DNA from: Brucella grignonensis
Lineage (GTDB): Bacteria > Pseudomonadota > Alphaproteobacteria > Rhizobiales > Rhizobiaceae
Direction: 5' to 3'
Length of the DNA: 64,000 nucleotides
Assembly (NCBI RefSeq): GCF_002252505.1
Contig: NZ_NNRL01000164.1
Coordinates: forward strand, 1 to 64,000
Part shown: positions 17,164-24,946 of the stretch, one piece after another
Layout of the letters: each line of letters starts with the position of its first letter
Position numbering within the stretch: position 1 is the stretch's first letter
The notes under the pieces: generated by a model
What the model was told of the DNA's origin: nothing
Seen by the model: only the letters and a program-made list of their open reading frames with translations
The model's database searches: none
Program-made: the position numbers and the translations under genes

Positions 17164-17946
17164 ATGAGCGTGTCCAGCAAAAGTGAAACTAAAAAATCAG
17201 GCGGCCTTGGCGAAACCGTCAGCGTTATCGTGCAAGCTCTCCTGCTGGCACTGATTATTCGCAGCCTGCTTTTTCAACCTTTCAGCATTCCGTCCGGCTC
17301 CATGCGCCCAACTCTGCTGGAAGGTGATTATTTGTTTGTGTCGAAATACGCCTATGGCTATTCGCGCTATTCGCTGCCGTTCGGTCTGGACCTCTTCTCC
17401 GGTCGTATTTGGGGGGCTGAGCCCAAGCGCGGTGATGTCGTGGTCTTCAAGCTGCCAAGTGACACCAACGTCGATTACATCAAACGCGTGATCGGTCTTC
17501 CAGGTGATCGCGTGCAGATGCGTGCCGGCGTTCTCTATATCAATGATGTCGCTGTTAAGCGCGAGCGTGTTGGCACAATCGACAATCCTGACGTGACCGA
17601 AGTCAATCGTCCGGTTGAAGTCTATCGCGAAACGCTGCCCAATGGCGTCACTTACGATACGCTCGATCTTGCACCAAATTCCATTGGTGACGATACACGT
17701 GTGTTCGAAGTGCCTGCCGGTCATTATTTCATGATGGGTGATAATCGCGACAACTCGCTCGATAGCCGTTTTGGCGTTGGTTATGTGCCTTTCGAAAATC
17801 TGGTCGGTCGTGCGAACATTATTTTCTTCTCGATTGCCGATAAGACAAGCCCGCTTGAAATCTGGAAATGGCCATCTGATGTTCGCTTCAGCCGCCTCAT
17901 CTCCTGGGTGAGTGGTGAGCCGCATACTGCCGTAACCGGAAACTGA
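17164..17946 (+). CDS. lepB: Signal peptidase I
   Basis: The protein has 260 aa, an inner-membrane protease that removes signal peptides from exported proteins. One N-terminal membrane helix (about 19-40) is followed by the catalytic serine Ser46 in FSIPSGSMRPTL and the catalytic lysine Lys107 in DYIKRVIGLPGD. The box GDNRDNSLDSRFGVGYVP (box E) is complete. The start has GCGGAG 7 nt upstream. It is followed one base later by rnc, giving the common alphaproteobacterial order acpS-lepB-rnc-era-recO. Confidence 0.98.
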   Translation: MSVSSKSETKKSGGLGETVSVIVQALLLALIIRSLLFQPFSIPSGSMRPTLLEGDYLFVSKYAYGYSRYSLPFGLDLFSGRIWGAEPKRGDVVVFKLPSDTNVDYIKRVIGLPGDRVQMRAGVLYINDVAVKRERVGTIDNPDVTEVNRPVEVYRETLPNGVTYDTLDLAPNSIGDDTRVFEVPAGHYFMMGDNRDNSLDSRFGVGYVPFENLVGRANIIFFSIADKTSPLEIWKWPSDVRFSRLISWVSGEPHTAVTGN

Positions 17947-17947
17947 A

Positions 17948-18652
17948 ATGGTCTCCGAGAACAAAGCAGCAGCAATTCTGGAGGAGCGCACAGGACACCG
18001 TTTTCTCAATCTGAAGCGGTTGGAACGTGCGCTCACCCATTCGAGCGTTCAGGCACCTTCACGTGCCAACTATGAGCGACTGGAGTTTCTTGGCGACCGC
18101 GTGCTTGGTCTCGTGGTTGCTGAAATGCTTTTCGAAGCCTTTCCAGATGCGCCGGAAGGGGAATTGTCAGTTCGCCTCAACGCGCTGGTCAATGCCGAAA
18201 CCTGTGCCGCAATTGCCGATGAGATTGGTCTTGCCGATCTGATCCATACCGGCTCCGACATCAAGTCTCTTAATGACACGCGTCTGCTCAATGTTCGTGC
18301 CGATGTCGTCGAAGCGTTGATTGCGACCATTTATATGGATAGCGGACTGGAAGCAGCACGTGGTTTCATCAAGCGCTATTGGCAGAAACGGTCGCTTGAA
18401 ACAGGTGCCGCGCGTCGCGATGCAAAAACAGAGTTGCAGGAATGGGCACACCAGCAGGGCAATGTGCATCCTGTCTACGCAATTGTGAGCCGCAGTGGCC
18501 CGGACCATGATCCGCTTTTTACAGTTGAAGTGACTGTGAAAGGATTTGCTCCTGAAACCGGCGAGGGGCGTTCCAAGCGTATTGCTGAGCAAGCTGCTGC
18601 TGAAGCAATGTTGTACAGGGAAACTGTCTGGAAGAGAGACAGTTCTGCGTGA
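17948..18652 (+). CDS. rnc: Ribonuclease III
   Basis: The protein has 234 aa, an endonuclease for double-stranded RNA that processes rRNA precursors and regulatory RNAs. The signature ERLEFLGDRVLG (43-54) supplies Glu46 and Asp50, and ADVVEALIATIY supplies Asp119 and Glu122, the magnesium ligands. A C-terminal double-stranded-RNA-binding domain runs from about 158 to 228. It starts 1 bp after the lepB stop. Unlike the tight lepB-rnc junction, rnc and era are 335 bp apart, and a repeat element sits in between. Confidence 0.98.
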   Translation: MVSENKAAAILEERTGHRFLNLKRLERALTHSSVQAPSRANYERLEFLGDRVLGLVVAEMLFEAFPDAPEGELSVRLNALVNAETCAAIADEIGLADLIHTGSDIKSLNDTRLLNVRADVVEALIATIYMDSGLEAARGFIKRYWQKRSLETGAARRDAKTELQEWAHQQGNVHPVYAIVSRSGPDHDPLFTVEVTVKGFAPETGEGRSKRIAEQAAAEAMLYRETVWKRDSSA

Positions 18653-18987
18653 GGCGTGATCAACATTCTTTTAGAACTCCGTGTGTCCTGCCGGATGCAT
18701 GGAAATCGCTCTAACAGTTTAAATTTGCTGCATAATTTAACCTTATATTGATTCAAGTTTAAGGAATTTTGCAGTAAGTGAAATTCGGCTATAATCAGAT
18801 TAACAGCGACAGTGGTGGGCCGTCGCATCGGCAGAGTGGTTTGGGCGAGGACCGTTTCCTGCTGTCGAGATTACATAGAGCAATTCCAGCGAAAGTGGGG
18901 ACCGGTTTACGTCGGGAATTGCGCAGAACAAAAGATAGGGCGGCTCCTGTTTCTTTGAGAACAAGAGCGCTCTCAAAAGGATAAGCA
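18653..18987 (+). other. Expanded rnc-era spacer; no gene seen
   Basis: The first 220 bp contain AT-rich DNA without a credible ORF; a frame at 18778-18984 has no family resemblance and runs through the repeat. The second part is a palindromic repeat (18877-18943) and 44 bp leading to era. Confidence 0.5.
18877..18943 (+). repeat. Intergenic palindromic repeat, copy 4
   Basis: AGAGCAATTCCAGCGAAAGT, then GGGGACCGGTTTACGTCGGG, then AATTGCGCAGAACAAAAGAT and GGGCGG. The outer stem has changed on both arms (GCAATTCC with GGAATTGC), again preserving pairing. Confidence 0.75.
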
Positions 18988-19923
18988 ATGAATAATCCGA
19001 CGACGCCGTCAGCCGGCGAAACTGAAACCGGGCAGACCCGTTCTGGCTTTGTGGCGCTGATTGGTGCGCCAAATGCCGGAAAATCCACGCTGGTCAACCA
19101 GCTCGTGGGTACGAAGGTTTCCATCGTCACGCATAAGGTGCAGACGACGCGTGCGCTGGTACGCGGCATTTTCATCGAAAACAACGCGCAGATCGTGCTC
19201 GTCGATACGCCCGGTATTTTCCGGCCCAAACGCAGGCTGGACCGCGCGATGGTCACAACAGCCTGGGGCGGTGCGAAGGATGCCGATATCATCCTCGTTA
19301 TCCTCGATGCGCAGGGCGGTCTGAATGAGAACGCCGAAGCGCTTCTTGAAAGCATGGTCAATGTTCGCCAGAAAAAGGTGCTGGTTTTGAACAAGGTCGA
19401 CCGGGTCGATCCGCCACAGCTGCTTGAACTCGCGCAGAAGGCAAATGAAAAGGTCGCTTTTGACCGGACCTTCATGATCTCAGCGCTCAATGGCTCAGGC
19501 TGTAAGGATCTCGCAAAGTTCCTGGCAGAGACCGTTCCAAACGGCCCGTGGTATTACCCGGAAGATCAGATTTCCGATATGCCGATGCGTCAGCTTGCGG
19601 CAGAAATCACCCGCGAAAAGCTCTATCTCCGTCTGCATGAAGAACTGCCTTATTCCTCGACGGTGGAAACCGAGCGCTGGGAAGAGCGCAAGGACGGCTC
19701 GGTGCGTATCGAGCAGGTCATCTATGTCGAGCGTGAAAGCCAGAAGAAGATCGTTCTTGGCCACAAAGGCGAAACGATCAAGGCGATCGGGCAGTCGGCA
19801 CGTAAAGAGATCAGCGAGATTCTGGAGCAGAATGCGCACCTCTTCCTGTTTGTGAAAGTGCGTGAGAACTGGGGTAATGATCCTGAACGCTATCGCGAAA
19901 TGGGTCTTGATTTCCCGAAGTAA
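18988..19923 (+). CDS. era: GTPase Era
   Basis: The protein has 311 aa, an essential GTPase that binds the 3' end of 16S rRNA during 30S assembly. Walker A GAPNAGKS at 26-33, the G2 region VQTTRALVRG, G3 DTPG at 73-76 and G4 NKVD at 135-138 are all intact. The C-terminal KH domain (about 215-300) contains QKKIVLGHKGETIKAIG. An N-terminal extension of about 18 residues precedes the G domain. AAAAGGA precedes the start codon by about 6 nt. Confidence 0.98.
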   Translation: MNNPTTPSAGETETGQTRSGFVALIGAPNAGKSTLVNQLVGTKVSIVTHKVQTTRALVRGIFIENNAQIVLVDTPGIFRPKRRLDRAMVTTAWGGAKDADIILVILDAQGGLNENAEALLESMVNVRQKKVLVLNKVDRVDPPQLLELAQKANEKVAFDRTFMISALNGSGCKDLAKFLAETVPNGPWYYPEDQISDMPMRQLAAEITREKLYLRLHEELPYSSTVETERWEERKDGSVRIEQVIYVERESQKKIVLGHKGETIKAIGQSARKEISEILEQNAHLFLFVKVRENWGNDPERYREMGLDFPK

Positions 19924-19939
19924 GTTAAAGTCAGGTTTT

Positions 19940-19955
19940 CATGGAATGGCGCGAT
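19940..19955 (+). repeat. Direct duplicate of the recO start region
   Basis: CATGGAATGGCGCGAT at 19940-19955 is identical to 20030-20045, which spans the recO start codon. The upstream copy begins an eight-codon frame (MEWRDSCA) that ends at TAA 19965-19967. Confidence 0.8.
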
Positions 19956-19959
19956 AGCT

Positions 19960-20010
19960 GCGCATAATTCAGAGAGTCGTTCGATTTTTGTATAGAATTA
20001 TGCGCAAAAA
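19960..20010 (+). terminator. Hairpin with A/T tail between era and recO
   Basis: GCGCATAATTC (19960-19970) is fully complementary to GAATTATGCGC (19995-20005), with a 24-nt loop, followed by AAAAA. On the plus strand there is no T run, so termination is doubtful; it may instead be a remnant palindromic repeat or a structure in the recO leader. Confidence 0.35.
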
Positions 20011-20030
20011 GGAATGTGGTACACACCTCC

Positions 20031-20771
20031 ATGGAATGGCGCGATGAAGGCATAGTTCTCGGCACACGACGACATGGCGAAACAAGCGCCATTGTCGAAG
20101 TGATGACGCGTGAGCATGGCCGTCATATGGGTATGGTGCGGGGCGGGCGGTCCCGCCGCATGCAACCGCTGCTCCAGCCCGGCAACCATGTCGATTTGGC
20201 ATGGTGGGCGCGGTTGGATGAACATCTCGGCAGTTTTACCATTGAGCCGCTTGGCTTTGCGGCGGCTCGCCTTATCGAAACGCCTGTTGCACTTTATGGC
20301 ATCCAGCTTGCAGCTGCACATTTGCGGCTGCTGCCGGAGCGCGACCCACAAGGCGGGCTTTATGAAACGCTCCGCCTCATCATCGAGCATTTTGATGATC
20401 CGCTGGCCTCTGGCGAATTGCTCCTGCGATTTGAAGTGATGATGCTTGAAGAGCTGGGGTTCGGTCTTGACCTCAAGGAATGTGCAGCCACCGGTGTTCG
20501 CGAAAATCTGATTTATGTGTCACCCAAATCAGGGCGCGCGGTCTGTGGTGATGCAGGTGCTCCCTGGGCTGACAAGATGTTGCCATTGCCCGCCTTCGTT
20601 AACAGCACATCGGTGCGCCCGTCCTGTTATGATGATCTCAACGATGCTTTCCGAATGACAGGTTTTTTCTTCCTGCGCCATGTGTGGGAACCTCGTGCAC
20701 AAACTCCACCCGATGCGCGCGGCGGGTTTTTGAATGCGATAGCGCGCACAATTAGAGCATTTCCAGTTTAA
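20031..20771 (+). CDS. recO: DNA repair protein RecO
   Basis: The protein has 246 aa and helps load RecA onto gaps with RecF/RecR. The start at 20031 gives MEWRDEGIVLGTRRHGE, the usual RecO N-terminal OB-fold opening; the frame is open five codons earlier but without reason to use it. GGRSRRMQPLLQPGN and the alpha-helical C-terminal half LEELGFGLDLKECAATG follow the family. The typical zinc-finger cysteines are not obvious; two Cys are near 152 and 171. The last residues RAFPV and the stop are read from an inserted palindromic repeat that begins at 20754. Confidence 0.95.
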   Translation: MEWRDEGIVLGTRRHGETSAIVEVMTREHGRHMGMVRGGRSRRMQPLLQPGNHVDLAWWARLDEHLGSFTIEPLGFAAARLIETPVALYGIQLAAAHLRLLPERDPQGGLYETLRLIIEHFDDPLASGELLLRFEVMMLEELGFGLDLKECAATGVRENLIYVSPKSGRAVCGDAGAPWADKMLPLPAFVNSTSVRPSCYDDLNDAFRMTGFFFLRHVWEPRAQTPPDARGGFLNAIARTIRAFPV

Positions 20772-20856
20772 GATGAATCGTTGGAAATGCTCTATCTATT
20801 TGTTTTCTGCGCATTTTGTCCCGAAAACCGGTTCCCACTTTTCGGAATGCGCTCTA
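20754..20856. repeat. Palindromic repeat pair filling the recO-phosphatase junction (copy 5)
   Basis: A short hairpin on the plus strand (AGAGCATTTCCA with TGGAAATGCTCT, 20754-20792) is joined to a full copy in the opposite orientation ending GCGCTCTA at 20856. The pair overlaps the 3' ends of both convergent genes: recO stops inside it at 20769-20771, and the phosphatase TAG (20854-20856) is its outer end. Confidence 0.8.
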
Positions 20857-21357
20857 GTTTGCAACAGGCAGGCTGAACACATTGCCCTCAAAGGCATCTT
20901 TGCCGCGCCCGATGGTGCGGATAGCCTCGACCATACGTCCCTTGCGAACGAGTATTTTATCGGCCAGTTCTATCAGGCGCATATTGGGAGTGGCGGATGG
21001 TGAAAGCTCGCGCAATGTTCTTGCGATCTCAGCCTCATCAAGCTGCGGCTCAAGAGAGAGCGCTGCGATATAGGCTGCTGCCGTTGAACGCGATATCCCC
21101 GCATAGCAATGGATCAGCAGCGGTTTTTTCTTATCCCAATCAGACGTAAATTCCAGCAATTGTTCGACATGGAAGCTTTGGGGCGTCACCAGTCCGTCAC
21201 GCGGCTCAATGATGTCGTTAAAGATCAAGCTGAGGCGCTTCATGGTGCCGGAGAGTAAAGGCAGATCGCCACTGCTGAGCGTCACGATATGGCTCGGCTG
21301 ATGCCGTTCGATTTGGGCTTCAAGCTTCGAGAGCGGACTAACCACGATATAAGTCAT
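20854..21357 (-). CDS. Tyrosine/dual-specificity-type protein phosphatase
   Basis: The protein has 167 aa. The active-site loop HCYAGISRS carries nucleophile Cys84 and Arg90 (HCx5R plus Ser), the signature of cysteine-based phosphatases of the dual-specificity group. An Asp around 48-54 (FNDIIEPRDG) is the likely general acid. The substrate is unknown; related alphaproteobacterial proteins are annotated only as tyrosine-phosphatase family. It is the last gene of a three-gene minus-strand operon, 3 bp after the HD hydrolase. Its stop codon is contributed by a palindromic repeat. Confidence 0.85.
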   Translation of the reverse strand: MTYIVVSPLSKLEAQIERHQPSHIVTLSSGDLPLLSGTMKRLSLIFNDIIEPRDGLVTPQSFHVEQLLEFTSDWDKKKPLLIHCYAGISRSTAAAYIAALSLEPQLDEAEIARTLRELSPSATPNMRLIELADKILVRKGRMVEAIRTIGRGKDAFEGNVFSLPVAN

Positions 21358-21360
21358 GGT

Positions 21361-21978
21361 CTACTTCTTTCGGGCCTGGTCTAAAGTAGCAAACCGAGCG
21401 AGGAAGTCGTTCTGAACGCTCTGCGTCGGACGCGGTGTGATATCGAGACCCGCGGGATCAAAGCCACGCGGACGTCCAAAATACTTGATGGCTTCGGTTT
21501 CCGTAAACCCTGCCAGCCGTGTCGCCTCAAAATAGGCGGCCACCTGATCGGCTCGCTTGATCAATTTCTTGAGGGATGCGGATATGGAAGCTGGCAGCGA
21601 AAACCGTAAATGAATGGCACTTTCAAGCCGATCTTCAATCAGCTTGTAATTGCCGCCCATCACGGCCTTGAATGGCGAAATCATGTCGCCAATCACATAT
21701 TCGGGGGCATCGTGCAGCAGTGCGAGCATCTGCCATTCAATGCTCGCATCAGGAACCAGCCGATTGAAAATCTGCTCAACCAGCAGTGAATGCTGCGCCA
21801 CCGAATAAGCGTGCTCGCCGATAGTCTGTCCGTTCCAGCGGGCAACGCGTGCAAGCCCGTGAGCGATGTCCTCTATCTCGATATCAAGTGGCGATGGGTC
21901 GAGCAGATCAAGCCTGCGCCCGGACAGCATACGCTGCCAGGCACGATCTTTACCCGAAGTACGGTCTGCTGCTGCCAT
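21361..21978 (-). CDS. HD-domain hydrolase (YfbR-like)
   Basis: The protein has 205 aa. His56 and His63 in TIGEHAYSVAQHS, the His89-Asp90 pair in ALLHDAPEYVIGD, and a later Asp in IKRADQVAAYFEA make up the metal site of HD phosphohydrolases. YfbR-type members are 5'-deoxynucleotidases, and the motif LLHDAPEYVIGDMISPFK fits that branch. The ATG overlaps the ygfZ stop by one base (TAATG), so the pair is coupled. Nucleotide specificity is not predictable from what I see. Confidence 0.85.
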   Translation of the reverse strand: MAAADRTSGKDRAWQRMLSGRRLDLLDPSPLDIEIEDIAHGLARVARWNGQTIGEHAYSVAQHSLLVEQIFNRLVPDASIEWQMLALLHDAPEYVIGDMISPFKAVMGGNYKLIEDRLESAIHLRFSLPASISASLKKLIKRADQVAAYFEATRLAGFTETEAIKYFGRPRGFDPAGLDITPRPTQSVQNDFLARFATLDQARKK

Positions 21979-22853
21979 TAAGCTTTATCCGCTTCAGCCG
22001 TTGGGAATGTGAAGGCGACACGCGGCGGCAAGAGGAGCGTGATCTCGACCTCACCAGCTAAAATAGCTGTGCCGGAATCGATTGCGTCTTTTACTTTGTC
22101 AATCCGCACAAGGGCGAGGCCGATCTTGCCGGAAGAGCTGCCAAGTGTTCCGATTTCACGTCCATTGACCGTCACCGGCGTACCCATCGCGGGGAGTGGC
22201 GTGTCGGATTTGGCGACAAGTACACGGCGGCGGGGCGTGCTGCGGTGATGCATGCGCGAGACGACTTCCTGCCCAATGAAACAACCTTTGGGGAAGGTCA
22301 CACCGCCCGTCTGGTCGAAATTGATGTCATGTGGGAAGACGTCATTATAGGCGAAATCAGCTTCGCCCTCGGCAATGCCATACTCGGCACGAAGCGCGAT
22401 CCATGCGCTTTCGTCGTTGATGTCTCCAGCTTTTCCATAAATGCGAAGAACATTCAGCTCTTCTGGAAAACGGGTATCGCGCTTGCCGTACTCTTTGATT
22501 GAATCATCTTCTGAAGAAGCGGAATCAGTCTGCCAGCAAACGCTGACAAGTGATTCTGGCGATTGGGTAATTTCTGCTTTGGCGCGCAGACGGTAGAGCG
22601 TCATTCGCTTGGCAAAATCGGCGGCGATGCCCGCTGGCATATCGAACAGCAAGCCATTCTCGATGCGCGATATAAGGAAGTCGAACATGATCTTGCCTTG
22701 CGGTGCCAGCAGTGCGCCGGGCTTCAGTTCATCGATGCCGAGCTTGTCGAGATTGGTGGTAATAACGGCCTGCACGAATTTTTCTGCGTCTTCGCCTGTG
22801 ATCTGAACCAGTGCTCTGTTGGAAAGATTGATCGTTTCCGCTACCGTCGCCAT
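21978..22853 (-). CDS. ygfZ: Folate-binding protein YgfZ/GcvT-like
   Basis: The protein has 291 aa. YgfZ is a tetrahydrofolate-binding protein that supports maintenance and assembly of some iron-sulfur enzymes. The signature KGCFIGQE with the key Cys is present in TFPKGCFIGQEVVSRMHHR near residue 205. The frame stays open 44 codons further, but the ATG at 22853 has GGAAG 6 nt upstream and begins the domain; the longer version would overlap the divergent dihydroorotase gene. It heads the operon ygfZ - HD hydrolase - phosphatase. Confidence 0.93.
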   Translation of the reverse strand: MATVAETINLSNRALVQITGEDAEKFVQAVITTNLDKLGIDELKPGALLAPQGKIMFDFLISRIENGLLFDMPAGIAADFAKRMTLYRLRAKAEITQSPESLVSVCWQTDSASSEDDSIKEYGKRDTRFPEELNVLRIYGKAGDINDESAWIALRAEYGIAEGEADFAYNDVFPHDINFDQTGGVTFPKGCFIGQEVVSRMHHRSTPRRRVLVAKSDTPLPAMGTPVTVNGREIGTLGSSSGKIGLALVRIDKVKDAIDSGTAILAGEVEITLLLPPRVAFTFPTAEADKA

Positions 22854-22938
22854 CGCTTCTTCCTTGCCTTTATAGTCATCGTTACGTAAGCCGCATTGAA
22901 AAGGCTCGCAAGTCCCATTCAGCCAGCAGGAGACAACA

Positions 22939-24273
22939 ATGGCCCAAACGTTTGATACGATCCTGAAAGGTGCAACCATCGTCAATCATGACGGTATAGG
23001 TCAGCGCGATATCGGTATTCGTAACGGACGCATTGAGGCGATCGGGTCGCTCTCCGCAAACTCCGCAGGCGAAGTGATTGATTGCACCGGCCTGCATATC
23101 CTTCCCGGTGTGGTCGATAGTCAGGTGCATTTCCGTGAGCCGGGACTGGAACATAAGGAAGATCTGGAAACGGGTTCTCTTGCTGCTGTTCTTGGTGGCG
23201 TGACGTCGGTTTTTGAAATGCCGAATACCAAGCCGCTGACAACATCCGCTGAAACGCTGGAAGACAAGATTCGTCGTGGCCGTCATCGTATGCATTGCGA
23301 TTTTGCTTTCTGGGTGGGTGGAACGCGTGAAAACGCAAAAGATGTTGCAGAGCTTGAACGTCTGCCGGGTGCTGCTGGCATCAAGGTTTTTATGGGCTCA
23401 TCGACGGGTAATCTGCTGGTTGAGGATGATGACGGTGTTCGCTCTATCCTGAAAAATACGCGCCGCCGTGCGGCTTTCCACTCGGAAGACGAATTCCGTT
23501 TGAAGGATCGTGAAAACCTGCGGGTTGAAGGCGATCCGTCGAGCCATCCTGTCTGGCGCGATGAAATTGCCGCTCTGCAATGCACGGAACGCCTCGTTCG
23601 TATCGCACGCGAAACCGGCGCGCGCATTCACGTACTGCATATTTCAACGGCGGAAGAAATCGACTTTCTGCAGGGCCACAAGGATGTGGCGACCTGTGAA
23701 GCCACACCACATCATCTCACATTGTCAGCGGATGATTATGCGACACTCGGTAATCTCATTCAGATGAACCCGCCGGTACGTGACAAGCGCCACCGCGATG
23801 GCGTCTGGAAGGGTATTGATCAGGGTATTGTCGATGTGCTTGGCTCCGACCACGCACCGCATACGCTGGAAGAAAAGCAGAAGCCGTATCCGGCATCGCC
23901 TTCCGGTATGACCGGTGTGCAGACGCTGGTGCCTATCATGCTTGACCATGTGAATGCCGGTAAGCTTTCGCTGGAGCGCTTTGTGGATCTTTCAAGCCAT
24001 GGCCCGAACCGCATTTTTGGTATGGCACGCAAAGGTCGCATTGCCGTGGGTTACGATGCCGATCTTACCATCGTCGATATGAAGCGCCGCGAAACCATTA
24101 CGCATGAACAGGCAGGCTCGAAGGCTGGCTGGACGCCTTATCACGGCAAGACCGTTACTGGCTGGCCGGTTGGTACTTTCGTGCGTGGGATCAAGGTCAT
24201 GTGGGAAGCGGAAATCGTCAACCCGAACAAGGGTGAGCCGGTCGAGTTTCTGGAAGCATTGCCGCGTCGTTAA
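22939..24273 (+). CDS. pyrC: Dihydroorotase (class I type)
   Basis: The protein has 444 aa, an amidohydrolase that interconverts carbamoyl-aspartate and dihydroorotate in pyrimidine synthesis. The second family signature GSDHAPHTLEEK is perfect, and HISTAEE plus CEATPHHLTLS provide metal-site histidines. The first signature reads DSQVHFREPG: the first His of the usual HxH zinc pair is Gln62. From memory this reading is shared by rhizobial relatives, so it looks like a lineage trait rather than damage. GGAGACAAC precedes the start. The gene stands alone, without pyrB, and diverges from ygfZ across 85 bp. Confidence 0.92.
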   Translation: MAQTFDTILKGATIVNHDGIGQRDIGIRNGRIEAIGSLSANSAGEVIDCTGLHILPGVVDSQVHFREPGLEHKEDLETGSLAAVLGGVTSVFEMPNTKPLTTSAETLEDKIRRGRHRMHCDFAFWVGGTRENAKDVAELERLPGAAGIKVFMGSSTGNLLVEDDDGVRSILKNTRRRAAFHSEDEFRLKDRENLRVEGDPSSHPVWRDEIAALQCTERLVRIARETGARIHVLHISTAEEIDFLQGHKDVATCEATPHHLTLSADDYATLGNLIQMNPPVRDKRHRDGVWKGIDQGIVDVLGSDHAPHTLEEKQKPYPASPSGMTGVQTLVPIMLDHVNAGKLSLERFVDLSSHGPNRIFGMARKGRIAVGYDADLTIVDMKRRETITHEQAGSKAGWTPYHGKTVTGWPVGTFVRGIKVMWEAEIVNPNKGEPVEFLEALPRR

Positions 24274-24379
24274 CTGCTGATCGATTGGCGTGAATTGTCC
24301 CATCTTTGTCCGATGCCAATCTTTCGGACTGGATTGTAAGGATTATTGTCTTCTTGTATAAATTCACAAGGAGCACAAA

Positions 24380-24946
24380 ATGTCCGCTAATGATACGGTC
24401 CTTCTGGTTATCGATGTTCAGGAATCTTTCCGCCATCGGCCTTATTATCGTGACGAAGAGGTTACTGCTTACATTGAGCGTCAGCAGGCTCTGATCGATG
24501 GCGCAAAGCGCAAGAGCATCCCGGTTGTGCAAATCTTTCACGTCGAGAACGAAGGACCATTCTCGGAAGCTTCAGGTTTCGTGAAAGCGCTCGCGCCGAT
24601 CAGGATCGAGCCGGATGCCGTTTTCCGCAAGCGTCGCCATAGCGCACTCGTGGGATCAGGGCTCGATGTGTGGCTTGTTTCCAATGGCATCAGACGGGTT
24701 ATCGTTTCAGGTATCCGTACCGAGCAATGTTGCGAGACGACGACGCGTCACGCTTCAGATCTTGGTTTCGATGTCGATTATGTCGGCGAGGCAACGCTCA
24801 CGTTCCCGATGACCGATGTGAATGGTCGCACGTGGAGTGCTGTTGAAATTCGCGCTCGTACGGAGCTGGTACTTGCAGATCGCTTCGCACGGATTGCGAC
24901 GGTGGAAGAAGCTCTTGCTGGCAGGACAGAACGGAAAGCTGCATGA
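24380..24946 (+). CDS. Isochorismatase-family cysteine hydrolase
   Basis: The protein has 188 aa. The catalytic triad of the nicotinamidase/isochorismatase fold is visible: Asp12 (LLVIDVQESF), Lys84 (VFRKRRHSAL) and Cys117 in SGIRTEQCCETTTR. An AAGGAGCACAAA site gives strong translation. Substrate is uncertain; the family includes nicotinamidases, carbamoylases and biuret hydrolases. It overlaps the GlxA-type regulator by 4 bp (ATGA), which suggests that the regulator senses or controls the same compound. Confidence 0.88.
   Translation: MSANDTVLLVIDVQESFRHRPYYRDEEVTAYIERQQALIDGAKRKSIPVVQIFHVENEGPFSEASGFVKALAPIRIEPDAVFRKRRHSALVGSGLDVWLVSNGIRRVIVSGIRTEQCCETTTRHASDLGFDVDYVGEATLTFPMTDVNGRTWSAVEIRARTELVLADRFARIATVEEALAGRTERKAA

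Noticed and set aside
17197-18036. A 279-codon minus-strand frame opposite lepB and rnc
   Set aside because: Antisense shadow spanning two conserved genes; no family match.
22854-22985. 44-codon N-terminal extension of YgfZ
   Set aside because: It would overlap the divergent dihydroorotase gene, and the downstream ATG has a good ribosome site.
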